A DNA stretch of 64,000 nucleotides from Novosphingobium sp. (GTDB lineage: Bacteria > Pseudomonadota > Alphaproteobacteria > Sphingomonadales > Sphingomonadaceae): NCBI RefSeq assembly GCF_039595395.1, contig NZ_JBCNLP010000005.1, positions 1 to 64,000 on the forward strand, given 5' to 3'. The position numbers and the translations under genes are program-made. The stretch's first letter is position 1; each line of letters begins with the position of its first letter. Positions 25,602 through 34,207 of the stretch are shown piece by piece. Below the pieces are notes generated by a model, which saw only the letters and a program-made list of their open reading frames with translations, was not told where the DNA came from and made no database searches.

Positions 25602-25871
25602 TCATGGCAGCGGCAGAATGGGGTGCGCGGCGCGCCATTCGGTGGGGCGAACGAGCTTGTCATGCGCGATACGCACCGAATGGAGGGGGGCTTCGATCTC
25701 GCGCCGCCAGTGGTCGAGAAATCCGAACAGCACCGGGAAATCGGGCGCGAGATCATAGTCCTGCCAGACGAACAGCTGCAGAAGCGAAGGGGCGTCAAGA
25801 CGGAAGAAATGGATTTCCGCCGTGGTCAGCCCGTAGCCCTTCAGCTGCGCCAGAAAGCCTCTGTCGGTCAT
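25602..25871 (-). CDS. usg: Usg-family protein
   Basis: An 89-residue protein matching the alphaproteobacterial Usg family: FLAQLKGYGLTTAEIHFF, then LLQLFVWQDYDLAPDFPVL and PLHSVRIAHDKLV. The name comes from its usual place upstream of trpF in alphaproteobacteria; the biochemical role is unknown. Here it is inside a chaperone island and overlaps the upstream 78-residue gene by 4 bp, so the two are translationally coupled. It is probably an additional copy acquired with the stress island. Confidence 0.82.
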   Translation of the reverse strand: MTDRGFLAQLKGYGLTTAEIHFFRLDAPSLLQLFVWQDYDLAPDFPVLFGFLDHWRREIEAPLHSVRIAHDKLVRPTEWRAAHPILPLP

Positions 25872-26104
25872 TGCAGGGAGCGGTTCGCGTCCTGGCCTTG
25901 GTCGAGTTCTCGCATGGCGGCGAGAATATCATCGATCGGGAATGCCCGTTTCGCGCCAGGCGGTTTGCGCAGGGCCGGCTTGTTGCGCACGGCGGACCGA
26001 TCAGATGCCCAGGAAGCAAGGATGGCACGCTTCACTTCGGGCTCCAGGCTCGGGTGATGCGCGACATCGAAGGGGTGAAGAAAACGTGAGAATGGCTGCG
26101 ACAT
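25868..26104 (-). CDS. Small conserved protein coupled to Usg
   Basis: A 78-residue protein with the pattern FLHPFDVAHHPSLEPEVKRA, ILASWASDRSAVRNKPALRK and a C-terminal IDDILAAMRELD helix. Similar short proteins of unknown function occur beside Usg and stress genes in alphaproteobacteria (recalled, not checked). Its start faces groES across a 271-bp gap and its stop overlaps the usg start by 4 bp. Confidence 0.7.
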   Translation of the reverse strand: MSQPFSRFLHPFDVAHHPSLEPEVKRAILASWASDRSAVRNKPALRKPPGAKRAFPIDDILAAMRELDQGQDANRSLQ

Positions 26105-26278
26105 GGCCGTCTCTCCTTTCCATGTGTCGCTCTTTCGATGCGTCGGTCGATGCCGACGGCCCGGTATTTTGGTGCGTCATCGAGTCGCGTCAAGATGCGA
26201 AATCGGCGAGGGGGGCGTGCCCGAAGACGGTGATCTGGCACTCAGCGAATGTGACTGCCAAAATTTTTTCGGCCCCCT

Positions 26279-26308
26279 CTTGAACCCGAAAAAGGCTTTT
26301 CATAATTT
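26279..26308 (+). promoter_or_regulatory. Putative RpoH promoter of groESL
   Basis: CTTGAA at 26279-26284 is followed after 16 nt by CATAATTT (26301-26308), close to the alphaproteobacterial heat-shock promoter pattern. It lies about 70 bp upstream of the groES start. No CIRCE-type inverted repeat (TTAGCACTC-like) is seen in this gap. Confidence 0.6.
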
Positions 26309-26375
26309 ACGCCCACCTGTCGCGCAGATGAACGACAGGGTCATCACATCTTGTTTTGCATCTGGAGGTTTTGCC

Positions 26376-26690
26376 ATGCATTTCCGCCCCTTGCACGACC
26401 GTGTGGTCGTTCGCCGCATCGAAGCCGAGGAGAAAACCTCGGGCGGAATCATCATTCCCGATACAGCCAAGGAAAAGCCGCAGGAAGGCGAAGTCGTTGC
26501 TGTTGGCCCAGGCACGCGCGACGAGGCCGGTCGGCTCGTCGAGCTGTCGGTCAAGGCCGGGGACCGCGTCCTCTTCGGCAAGTGGTCGGGGACCGAGGTC
26601 AAGATCGGTGGCGAGGATCTGCTCATCATGAAGGAGAGCGACATCCTCGGCGTCGTCGAGACCCAGGCTGAGCTGAAACAGGCCGCCTGA
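26376..26690 (+). CDS. groES: Co-chaperonin GroES
   Basis: A 104-residue GroES with the conserved N-terminus FRPLHDRVVVRRIEAEEKTS, the mobile-loop segment GGIIIPDTAKEKPQEGEVVA, and DRVLFGKWSGTEVKI and LLIMKESDILGV near the end. It caps the GroEL barrel during ATP-dependent folding. The ATG at 26376 follows TGGAGG. It is intact, whereas the adjacent groEL is frameshifted. Co-transcription with groEL (55-bp gap) from the promoter at 26279 is likely. Confidence 0.95.
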   Translation: MHFRPLHDRVVVRRIEAEEKTSGGIIIPDTAKEKPQEGEVVAVGPGTRDEAGRLVELSVKAGDRVLFGKWSGTEVKIGGEDLLIMKESDILGVVETQAELKQAA

Positions 26691-26745
26691 GAGCGCTTGT
26701 CATCCTCTAACATTCAGGAAGGAAAAATAGGAAAGGAGTTTGGCC

Positions 26746-28364
26746 ATGGCTGCCAAGGAAGTGAAGTTTGCGTCCGACGCGCGTGATCGCATGCTGCGCG
26801 GCGTCGATACGCTGGCCAACGCAGTGAAGGTGACGCTGGGCCCCAAGGGGCGCAATGTCGTTATCGAAAAGTCGTTCGGCGCGCCGCGCATCACCAAAGA
26901 TGGCGTGAGCGTCGCCAAGGAAATCGAACTGAAGGACAAGTTCGAGAACATGGGCGCGCAGATGCTGCGCGAGGTTGCCAACAAACAGAACGACAAAGCC
27001 GGGGACGGCACGACCACCGCGACGGTTCTGGCTCAGGCGATCGTGCGCGAGGGTTCGAAGGCGGTTGCCGCAGGCATGAACCCGATGGACGTCAAGCGCG
27101 GTATCGACCTTGCGTGACGACCGTCGTCAAGGATCTTGAGGCACATTCCAAGCAGGTCAGCGCCAACAGCGAGATCGCGCAGGTCGCGACCATCTCCGCC
27201 AATGGCGACGAGGAAGTCGGTCGCATTCTTGCCGAGGCGATGGAAAAGGTGGGCAACGAGGGCGTCATCACCGTCGAGGAGGCCAAGAGCCTGGCAACCG
27301 AACTCGAGACGGTTGAGGGCATGCAGTTCGACCGTGGCTATCTCTCGCCCTACTTCGTGACCGACACCGAGAAGCTGAAGGTCGAGCTCGACGATCCCTA
27401 TATCCTCATTCACGAGAAAAAGCTCTCGAACCTGCAGCCGATGGTGCCGCTGCTGGAGAAGGTGGTGCAGTCGGGACGGCCCCTGCTCATCATCGCCGAG
27501 GACGTCGAGGGCGAGGCGCTCGCGACGCTTGTGGTCAACAGGCTGCGGGGCGGCCTCAAGGTTGCGGCGGTCAAGGCTCCCGGATTTGGTGACCGCCGCA
27601 AGGCCATGCTCGAAGACATCGCCATTCTCACTGGCGGCAATGTCGTCAGTGAGGAGCTTGGCACCAAACTGGAGAGCGTCACCATTGATATGCTTGGCCG
27701 TGCCAAGCGGATCATCATCGACAAGGACAATACGACCGTCGTCGATGGCGCCGGAGTCGGCTCCGACATCGAGGCCCGCGTCGCCCAGATCCGGGCGCAG
27801 ATTGAAGCCACGACCAGCGACTACGACCGCGAGAAGCTCCAGGAACGCGTCGCCAAGCTTGCGGGCGGCGTCGCGGTGATCCGCGTCGGCGGAGCCACCG
27901 AAGTCGAGGTTAAGGAGCGCAAGGACCGCGTCGATGATGCGCTTCATGCGACGCGCGCCGCTGTCGAGGAAGGGATCCTGCCGGGTGGTGGTATCGCTCT
28001 GCTGCGCTCCACCAAGGCTCTGGACGGCCTCAAGGTGGCCAATGACGATCAGCAGTCGGGCATCGACATCGTGCGGCGCGCCTTGCGGGCGCCCGTTCGG
28101 CAGATCGTCGACAATGCCGGCGAAGACGGCGCCTTCATCGTGGGCAAGCTTCTCGAAAGCGACGACTACAATTGGGGCTTCAATGCCGCGACCGGAGACT
28201 ATGAGGATCTCGTGAAATCGGGCGTCATCGATCCGGCCAAGGTGGTGCGCACCGCTCTCCAGGATGCGGCATCGGTTGCTTCGCTCCTGATTACAACCGA
28301 GGCCCTTGTTGCCGAATTACCCAAGGAGGAGAAAGCCACGCCCATGCCGGCGATGGATTTCTAA
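26746..28364 (+). pseudogene. groEL: Chaperonin GroEL, split by a one-base deletion
   Basis: Two frames together encode a full GroEL of about 540 residues. The first frame runs from VKFASDARDRMLRGVDTLAN (start 26746, AAAGGAG upstream) to RGIDLA and a TGA at 27115. The second continues TTVVKDLEAHSKQVSANSEI to the stop at 28364. One G is missing near 27113 (GCGTGACG where GCGGTGACG is expected). ATP-site motifs (LGPKGRN, GDGTTTATVLAQ) lie in the first part; the apical domain and C-terminal equatorial part (LPGGGIALLR) lie in the second. The C-terminus ends PMPAMDF without a GGM tail. Either a dead stress-island copy or a sequencing error. Confidence 0.85.
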
Positions 28365-28371
28365 TAAGACA

Positions 28372-28401
28372 GGCGGGCCCTTGCCTGGGCAGGGGCCCGC
28401 C
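28372..28401 (+). terminator. GC-rich hairpin after groEL
   Basis: GGCGGGCCCTTGCC pairs with GGCAGGGGCCCGCC (one mismatch) around a 2-nt loop, 8 bp after the groEL stop. There is no strong T-run, but the position and stem fit a terminator. Confidence 0.6.
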
Positions 28402-28465
28402 CCATCAGGATTGCCAGCTCCGCCCCGGATAGGCGCGTTGGCACACTATAAGGTGATGCGGTCAG

Positions 28466-28858
28466 TCATGCCGATCCGCAGTTTGGGCATAGGCGGCTGA
28501 CCTCAACGAGAAGTGCATCGATCTCATAGGGCTTTTCAAAGACGGCCTCGAACAGGTCCGGTCGCCCCCGGCCAATTGCGCCCTGCGCGCCGCTCACGAG
28601 AATGATCGGGGTGTTGCCCAGGTCTGGCAGAGCCCGCAAAGCCGTGGCGAGCTCAAGCCCGGTCAGACGAGGCATCATGAAATCGGTGATCACAAGATCG
28701 GGCCTGAAAGTTGAAACGTGGGCGAGCGCTTCCTGACCATCCGACGCGGTCTGCACCAGATAGCCAACGTCCTCCAACGCCTCTGCAAGCCACGTCGCTA
28801 GAAGCCATTCGTCATCGACGACCAGTATCCGACGCGGATTTTTAGCATCTGCAGCCAT
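28466..28858 (-). CDS. Single-domain response regulator
   Basis: A 130-residue stand-alone receiver. The acidic pair is Asp15-Asp16 in ILVVDDEW, the phospho-acceptor is Asp59 in VITDFMMP, and the conserved Thr/Ser and Lys positions are in ILVSGAQG and VFEKPYE. There is no output domain, so it probably relays phosphate like DivK- or FixJ-receiver-type proteins. The ATG at 28858 is used; a GTG lies two codons upstream. It sits beside a truncated PAS protein that resembles a kinase sensor region and may be its broken partner. Confidence 0.85.
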   Translation of the reverse strand: MAADAKNPRRILVVDDEWLLATWLAEALEDVGYLVQTASDGQEALAHVSTFRPDLVITDFMMPRLTGLELATALRALPDLGNTPIILVSGAQGAIGRGRPDLFEAVFEKPYEIDALLVEVSRLCPNCGSA

Positions 28859-29171
28859 TTGCACCGCCTGGGTCGGCTGATTGGCGCGGTGGAAAGGGCT
28901 GCAAATTCATTCGATTTCCACCTTGCTCGACAGCGATTCGTCGGGCCCAATGAGGGGATTGCCGGCGAGAACGGATGTTGGCCGCAGGGTATAATACTTA
29001 CCTGTGATCAAAGATCCTTTCCCTTTGGGGCATGGCGGGTGGCGTAACGAAATTCCTTTCGTCACACAGGTGGCTCAGTTGGTCGACCGCGTGGTTCCAT
29101 AGTGGGGATTTGTCATGCGGCTCGCAGGGCTCGCTGTTGCGTTCGCCTCCAGCAGATGCAAAATCGCGCTC

Positions 29172-29642
29172 ATGAATACCGATGACCTCTATCGTCTTCT
29201 GCGCGTCAATCATGTGCAGGCGCAGGGGATTGTCGGCACGGTTTCGGATCCGCTGGTGGTGCTGGATAGCAGCCTCAGCGTCCAGGCCGCGAGCCGCGCG
29301 TTCTTCGATACCTTCGGGGTTGATAGCGATGAAACCATCGGGCAGCCTTTTTATGGACTGGGCAATGGACAATGGGACATCCCTGAACTTCGGCGCTTGC
29401 TGGAGGATGTGATCCCGAGAAGCGCGGCTGTCATCAACTACCAAGTCGAACATAACTTCCCGCGCCTGGGCCAACGAACAATGCTGCTCACCGCTGATCC
29501 AATGTCTGATATGCCCACCTTTATCATGGACAGCGGACCTTCCGAACGCCACAACCCTTCGGTCAACCCAGCATTAGCCGGGATAGCAGGGGTGCCCCTG
29601 CCCTCCCCCGCTGACAAAGGCGACCTTCAGGTGGCCCTTTGA
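29172..29642 (+). CDS. PAS-domain protein, probably truncated sensor kinase
   Basis: A 156-residue protein with one PAS domain: LLRVNHVQAQGIVGTVSDPL, VVLDSSLSVQAASRAFFDTF, GVDSDETIGQPFYGLGNGQW and LRRLLEDVIPRSAAVINYQV. In related sphingomonad and rhizobial proteins this segment is the N-terminus of an HWE/HisKA_2 histidine kinase. Here the frame diverges after RTMLLTADPMSD and ends in a Pro/Ser-rich tail without kinase domains. The ATG at 29172 begins the conserved part. It lies opposite the receiver gene, suggesting a former two-component pair at the right end of the stress island. Confidence 0.65.
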   Translation: MNTDDLYRLLRVNHVQAQGIVGTVSDPLVVLDSSLSVQAASRAFFDTFGVDSDETIGQPFYGLGNGQWDIPELRRLLEDVIPRSAAVINYQVEHNFPRLGQRTMLLTADPMSDMPTFIMDSGPSERHNPSVNPALAGIAGVPLPSPADKGDLQVAL

Positions 29643-29933
29643 CCTCCTCGAAAGCGGCCATTGGTTCATGACACTTTCTCTGGGTTCGTTTTGAAGAAAA
29701 TTCGTTTAGACTGGAAGCCCTTCTCAGTCAGCCAGGGCACTGCGGCGATATGTGGTGAACGCGTTCCGCGATCCGCTGGCAAAACTGGGGCAAAATCCAT
29801 CGTGGACAACTGAATTGCATCACTTGAGATAGTCTGTCAGTCCGCCGTTGAGCAGTGCACCTTGCTTAATTAGAACAATACTCCTACTTCTGATATGCAC
29901 GCCAGCGAGCGAGCACCAGAGGGAGGGTATATT

Positions 29934-31613
29934 GTGAAGCCGATCCTGCGCGACCTGTTGCTGGCCATTGCCGCCATGCCGCTCATGCCTGTGGCGCATG
30001 CCAATGACCTGCCGACCATCAAGAACCGCCAACTGCTGGTAGATGGCAAGCCCTATCTGGCTCTGGGCGGGGAACTGCACAACTCCAGCGCCTCCAGTCC
30101 GGAATATATGGGACCGATATGGGCCAGGCTCCAGGCAATGCATGTCCGCACTGCTCTCAGCACTGTCAGCTGGGAGGATTTCGAGCCATCCGAAGGGCAT
30201 TACGACTATCACCTTATCGACGCCCAGGTCGCGCAGGCCCGCCAGCATGGTATGAGGCTGGTGCTAATCTGGTTTGGCGCCTTCAAGAATGCCAGCTCGA
30301 CCTATGCCCCCAGTTGGGTGCGTGCCGATTCCGCCCGCTTCCCGCGTGCAGTGGTCCAAGGCCAGTTCAAGGAGGCCTTCACCTATCCCGATGCGATGCC
30401 CAAGCCGGTGCTGTCGGTCTTCTCGCCCGAATTGCTCAAGGCTGATCGAGCAGCCTTCAACGCCTTTATGAAGCACTTGGCCCAGGCCGATCCCGATCAT
30501 CGCGTCATCATGGTGCAGGTGAACAATGAAACCGGCATGCTGCATGACAGTAGGGATCGCTCGCCTCTGGCTAATGCCGCATGGGCGCAACCGGTGCCGC
30601 CCGCCTTGCTGAACTATCTCGCCGTGCATCGCGATAGCTTGCGGCCCGAACTGGCGGAGGTCTGGGCACGGCAGGGCCGTCGCACCAGCGGCACATGGGC
30701 TCAGGTCTTCGGCAACGACTGGCAGGCCGAAGAAATCTTCATGGCTTGGCGCTTTGCCAGCTATATGGAAGCGCTCGCCGCCGAGGGCAAAAAGACGCTC
30801 CCTCTGCCGATGTATGTCAACGGTTGGCTAGGCCCTCAGGAGGGCCAGTCGGTGGCTGGCCAATATCCCAGCGGCGGCCCTGCCAAGCGGGTGCTGGATG
30901 TCTGGAAGGCAGCAGCGCCTTCGCTCGATATGCTCTCGCCCGATATCTATGTGCCCGATGCCAAAGTGCCGCTGGCCGATTACGACCATGCGGGCAATCC
31001 GCTCTTCGTGCCGGAGGCGCAGTTCCGCACCGGCAATCTGTTCTGGGCTCTGGGCCAGCATGGCGCACTGGGCTATTCGATCTTTGGTATCGAGGACGGA
31101 AAGCCCGACAGTCAGCTGGCTCAAGCGTATGGCATGCTGGCTCATATGGATGGCGTGATCGCCCGCGCGCAGGCTGAAAAGCGCATCGCGGGCATTCTGA
31201 TGGATGATGGCAAGCCGGTCCAGGTCCACCTGGGCGGCTATACGATCACTTTGCGCGAGACGCAGGCGCTGCTCAAGCAAATGCTGCTCGACGTGGGGTT
31301 GCAGGCCCCGCCGCCCCCGCCGCCACTACCCAGCGAGACCGACTCAGGTGTGCCTGCACCCGGTGACAGCCGCCCCTATGGCCTGATTATCGATGAAGGG
31401 CATGGCAGCTTCCTGCTGATGGGCAAGGGCTTTACAGCTGATTTCGCGGACAAGTCGGGGCTGGCCGAAATCGACCGCGTCGAGGAAGGTCGGTTCGAGG
31501 AAAATGGTTGGAAAACAGGCCGCGTAATCAATGGTGATGAACGACTGACGATCATTCCCATGGATCGCATGGGGATGGTCCGCGTCCAACTGCTACAAAA
31601 GCAACGCCAATGA
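29934..31613 (+). CDS. GH35/DUF5597 beta-galactosidase-like enzyme, exported
   Basis: A 559-residue glycoside hydrolase with a signal peptide (LRDLLLAIAAMPLMPVAHA). The (beta/alpha)8 catalytic domain shows LALGGELHNSSASSPEYM, the acid/base Glu199 in VQVNNETG and the probable nucleophile Glu361 in FVPEAQF. A C-terminal DUF5597-like beta domain follows a Pro-rich linker (PPPPPPLPS, around residue 460). Such enzymes remove beta-galactosyl groups from plant polysaccharides in the periplasm. The GTG at 29934 is chosen because GAGGGAGG lies 7 nt upstream; the gene stands alone, with no TBDR beside it. Confidence 0.85.
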   Translation: MKPILRDLLLAIAAMPLMPVAHANDLPTIKNRQLLVDGKPYLALGGELHNSSASSPEYMGPIWARLQAMHVRTALSTVSWEDFEPSEGHYDYHLIDAQVAQARQHGMRLVLIWFGAFKNASSTYAPSWVRADSARFPRAVVQGQFKEAFTYPDAMPKPVLSVFSPELLKADRAAFNAFMKHLAQADPDHRVIMVQVNNETGMLHDSRDRSPLANAAWAQPVPPALLNYLAVHRDSLRPELAEVWARQGRRTSGTWAQVFGNDWQAEEIFMAWRFASYMEALAAEGKKTLPLPMYVNGWLGPQEGQSVAGQYPSGGPAKRVLDVWKAAAPSLDMLSPDIYVPDAKVPLADYDHAGNPLFVPEAQFRTGNLFWALGQHGALGYSIFGIEDGKPDSQLAQAYGMLAHMDGVIARAQAEKRIAGILMDDGKPVQVHLGGYTITLRETQALLKQMLLDVGLQAPPPPPPLPSETDSGVPAPGDSRPYGLIIDEGHGSFLLMGKGFTADFADKSGLAEIDRVEEGRFEENGWKTGRVINGDERLTIIPMDRMGMVRVQLLQKQRQ

Positions 31614-31834
31614 CAGTATTCAGTTGCAAAGGGGCGAAGTGACCACCCACTGTCCAGACACGCTGACTAAGGCGACGTCCGCGGACTAATTCGCGATTGC
31701 CCAAATCGGGCTTTCGTTCATCGACAGATCAATGGGTGACCCACCGGCAAATCTGGAGCTTCAAAACTACCGCGATCGAAAGCCGGATTGTCGGAAGTCA
31801 TTTGAATCTGCCTTTTGAGTTTGTCTAGGGTGGG

Positions 31835-32893
31835 TCAGCGCAACCGATCGAGAAGCTGCCTGATGGCGGCGATGACAGCATCGGGCTGATCGAGTTGGAT
31901 GAAGTGGCCCGAACGGGGCACGATGGTGTTGCTGCCTGCCGTCGAGAGGGCCGCCAGCCGGTCATGCCCCTCCCGCCATACCGCATCGGCCTTCGCGTTT
32001 TCCTGCGCCGACAAGCCAGGCAAATCGGAGCCATTGCCCCGCGTCAGAATGACCAAGGGCAAAGCCCCCAGGTCACGGCTCCCTACGGCGCTTTGACGAT
32101 CGTCGATGGTTCCGTGATGCGCGTCGGTGATGTTGGCCGACAGAAACTCGGAGCGGACCGCGCGTTCAAAGTCATAGGTCTTCTCTTCCCTGTCCCTTTC
32201 GCGATGGACCTCGCCATCGGGATCAGGCGGATTGTCGAGACAGTCTGACTTTGCCTCGGCAGGCGTTGACAGGCGCCCGCTTTTCGCCAGGGCGACGCAT
32301 CGGTCCAGCATCGTCAAAGTGCGTCCGTCTGATGCCGCCATTCGCCCCGCCGCCTGCGGACCGATGGCCAGAGCGATGGCCCGCTGCTGGCCGGCAAAGG
32401 CAGGGTCGACAAGCACCATGCCGGCAAGGTCCGCCCGATAGCGCCTGGCATAGACCGTTGCGTAAAGGCCGCCCAGCGAATGCCCCACCAGCACGACAGG
32501 CGTACTGATTGTCTTGGAATGCAGCAGGGCATGAAGGTCGAGAATCGTGTTGTCGAGATCGACCGGCGCGGAGCCGGACGTGCTGAAACCATAGCCCGCC
32601 CGATCATAGGCGCATGCCCGGGCGACCTTGCCGATGGCCGGCTGGACCTTGCGCCAATCGAAGGTTCCCCCACCAAGGCCCGATAGGAAGATTACAGTTG
32701 GCTTGCCAGTCCCGATGCACACCATGTTCAGGTGCCGCCCACCTCGGATCGCCACAAGCATCCGCGGGCGACCGTAATGTTTCGTGACGAAACCATCGTC
32801 CTGTGCATGAGCCATCAGGGGCGACAATATACCGATCACCGGTAGGATCATCTTGAAAATTTTGACTATTACCCTCTCGAATTCGACAGCCAT
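31835..32893 (-). CDS. Alpha/beta hydrolase, exported
   Basis: A 352-residue alpha/beta hydrolase with an N-terminal signal-like segment (MILPVIGILSPLMAHA, residues 15-30). The nucleophile is Ser139 in GHSLGGLYA, the oxyanion region is FLSGLGGGTFDW and the catalytic His is in PRSGHFIQLDQP. Probably a periplasmic esterase or amidase of unknown substrate. The start may be 32893 or 32851 (directly at the signal peptide); no clear ribosome site helps. It is flanked by gene-free gaps of about 220 and 270 bp and looks monocistronic. Confidence 0.8.
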   Translation of the reverse strand: MAVEFERVIVKIFKMILPVIGILSPLMAHAQDDGFVTKHYGRPRMLVAIRGGRHLNMVCIGTGKPTVIFLSGLGGGTFDWRKVQPAIGKVARACAYDRAGYGFSTSGSAPVDLDNTILDLHALLHSKTISTPVVLVGHSLGGLYATVYARRYRADLAGMVLVDPAFAGQQRAIALAIGPQAAGRMAASDGRTLTMLDRCVALAKSGRLSTPAEAKSDCLDNPPDPDGEVHRERDREEKTYDFERAVRSEFLSANITDAHHGTIDDRQSAVGSRDLGALPLVILTRGNGSDLPGLSAQENAKADAVWREGHDRLAALSTAGSNTIVPRSGHFIQLDQPDAVIAAIRQLLDRLR

Positions 32894-33162
32894 CTCATAC
32901 GAGCTGCGTTTTCGAGCCCGAAACCGAACGCAAACTGACAGAACCGTTGCAGGTTGAAAAGGGTCGGCTGCCAGCCCTCAGTCGACCCGCCAAATTTGAC
33001 CGGCGGGCAGTCTTGTCAGATCCCGCTGGCATTCCGGTCGTTCAGCGTTTCTGAGCCGGCCGTCGGAACCGGTCGCCTGTTCATTGTATGCTGACAATGC
33101 ACCTATCTCGGCCGGTGACGGCTAAATCTTATGGGGTGCGACGATACATTTCTGAACGGTCC

Positions 33163-34119
33163 TCAGCTCACGCCAAGCCCGGCGAGCGTTTCGCGCACTG
33201 CCTCGCCGAACGGCGTATGCGGCTCGACACCAAGGAAACCGGTTAGCCGGTGATTGTCGAGGCGGACCGGCTGCTGCCAGAGGTAGCGCATCTTTACGAT
33301 CTCACGCGGCGTTTCCTGAAACCAGCCCGCCACGCGCAGCAGGAACCAAGGCAGCGGCTTGACCGGTATGTCTCGCCCAAGGGCCGCAGCGATCGCCCTG
33401 GTCATCTGCGTGCCGTCGGCGTCCCAATGGCCCGCGAAATGGAAGCGCGCGAAGGGCTCCAGTGCCTCGGCACGGTCGAGCAGAAGCGCGATCGTCTCCG
33501 CGGCATCAGGCAGATAGGCCCAGGCATGACCGAGGCCTTTATGTCCCGGATAGGTGATGGCCTTGAGCCGCGTGCCTGGCTTGACCAACCCTTGCGCGAA
33601 CCAGTTGTTGCCACCGCCCGGCCCGAAGAAATCGCCGAGGCGCAGGATCAGCACCGCAACCCCGTCCTTGGCTGCCGCCGCGAGCCGGTTTTCAAGTTCG
33701 ACGCGGATCGCCCCCTTTGCCGTCACCGGGTGTTGCGGCGCATCCTCGACAAGATCGGGAAAGGCGTCGGGCCCGTAATTGTAAATCGTACCAGGCAGCA
33801 CGATACGCGCCCCGACCGCCCGCGCAGCCGCGATGCTGTTGTCGATCATCGGCAACACCAGCCGGCCCCAGTCGCGATAGCCCTTCGGGTTCACGGCATG
33901 CACGATGACCTGCGCACCCTGCGCCGCGCGCAAAACGTCTACCGCCTGCATCGCATCGCCTTCGATCCACCTCATGCCATCCAGGTGATCACCTGTGGTT
34001 GCAGCTCCGCCGCGCCGCATCGCCGTGACCGACCAGCCATGCGCCAGCAGCGCCTTGGCCACCGCGCGCCCGATGCCACCCGTTGCGCCCAGAACCAGCG
34101 CTGTCCTTGGATTTTCCAT
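33163..34119 (-). CDS. NAD(P)-dependent epimerase/reductase (extended SDR-like)
   Basis: A 318-residue atypical extended SDR. N-terminal Rossmann motif GATGGIGRAVAKALL, a nucleotide-specificity region MRRGGAAT, and the active-site-like segment IVLPGTIYNYGPDAF where Tyr-x-Tyr replaces YxxxK. The C-terminal domain contains WFLLRVAGWFQETPREIVKM. The start at 34119 is supported by AGGAGCAAG. It is divergently transcribed from a LysR regulator (start 34208), which probably controls it through the dyad at 34176-34189. The substrate is unknown. Confidence 0.8.
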   Translation of the reverse strand: MENPRTALVLGATGGIGRAVAKALLAHGWSVTAMRRGGAATTGDHLDGMRWIEGDAMQAVDVLRAAQGAQVIVHAVNPKGYRDWGRLVLPMIDNSIAAARAVGARIVLPGTIYNYGPDAFPDLVEDAPQHPVTAKGAIRVELENRLAAAAKDGVAVLILRLGDFFGPGGGNNWFAQGLVKPGTRLKAITYPGHKGLGHAWAYLPDAAETIALLLDRAEALEPFARFHFAGHWDADGTQMTRAIAAALGRDIPVKPLPWFLLRVAGWFQETPREIVKMRYLWQQPVRLDNHRLTGFLGVEPHTPFGEAVRETLAGLGVS

Positions 34120-34175
34120 CGTCTTGCTCCTTTTGCTGCAGGGAGTGTGGACCGACGGCATCTGAATAATAATTG

Positions 34176-34189
34176 TCGAAAATCTTCGA
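34176..34189. promoter_or_regulatory. Short dyad in LysR/epimerase gap
   Basis: TCGAA-AATC-TTCGA lies in the 88-bp divergent gap, 19 bp before the LysR start. It is a symmetric AT-rich dyad of the size LysR-type regulators bind, so it may serve auto-regulation and control of the epimerase. Confidence 0.45.
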
Positions 34190-34207
34190 TCTGCTAGTGG
34201 ATAAACC

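Noticed and set aside
26746..28364. Programmed frameshift in groEL
   Set aside because: No slippery heptamer, pseudoknot or downstream Shine-Dalgarno stimulator is seen at the break; a missing G in a GG pair is the simpler explanation.
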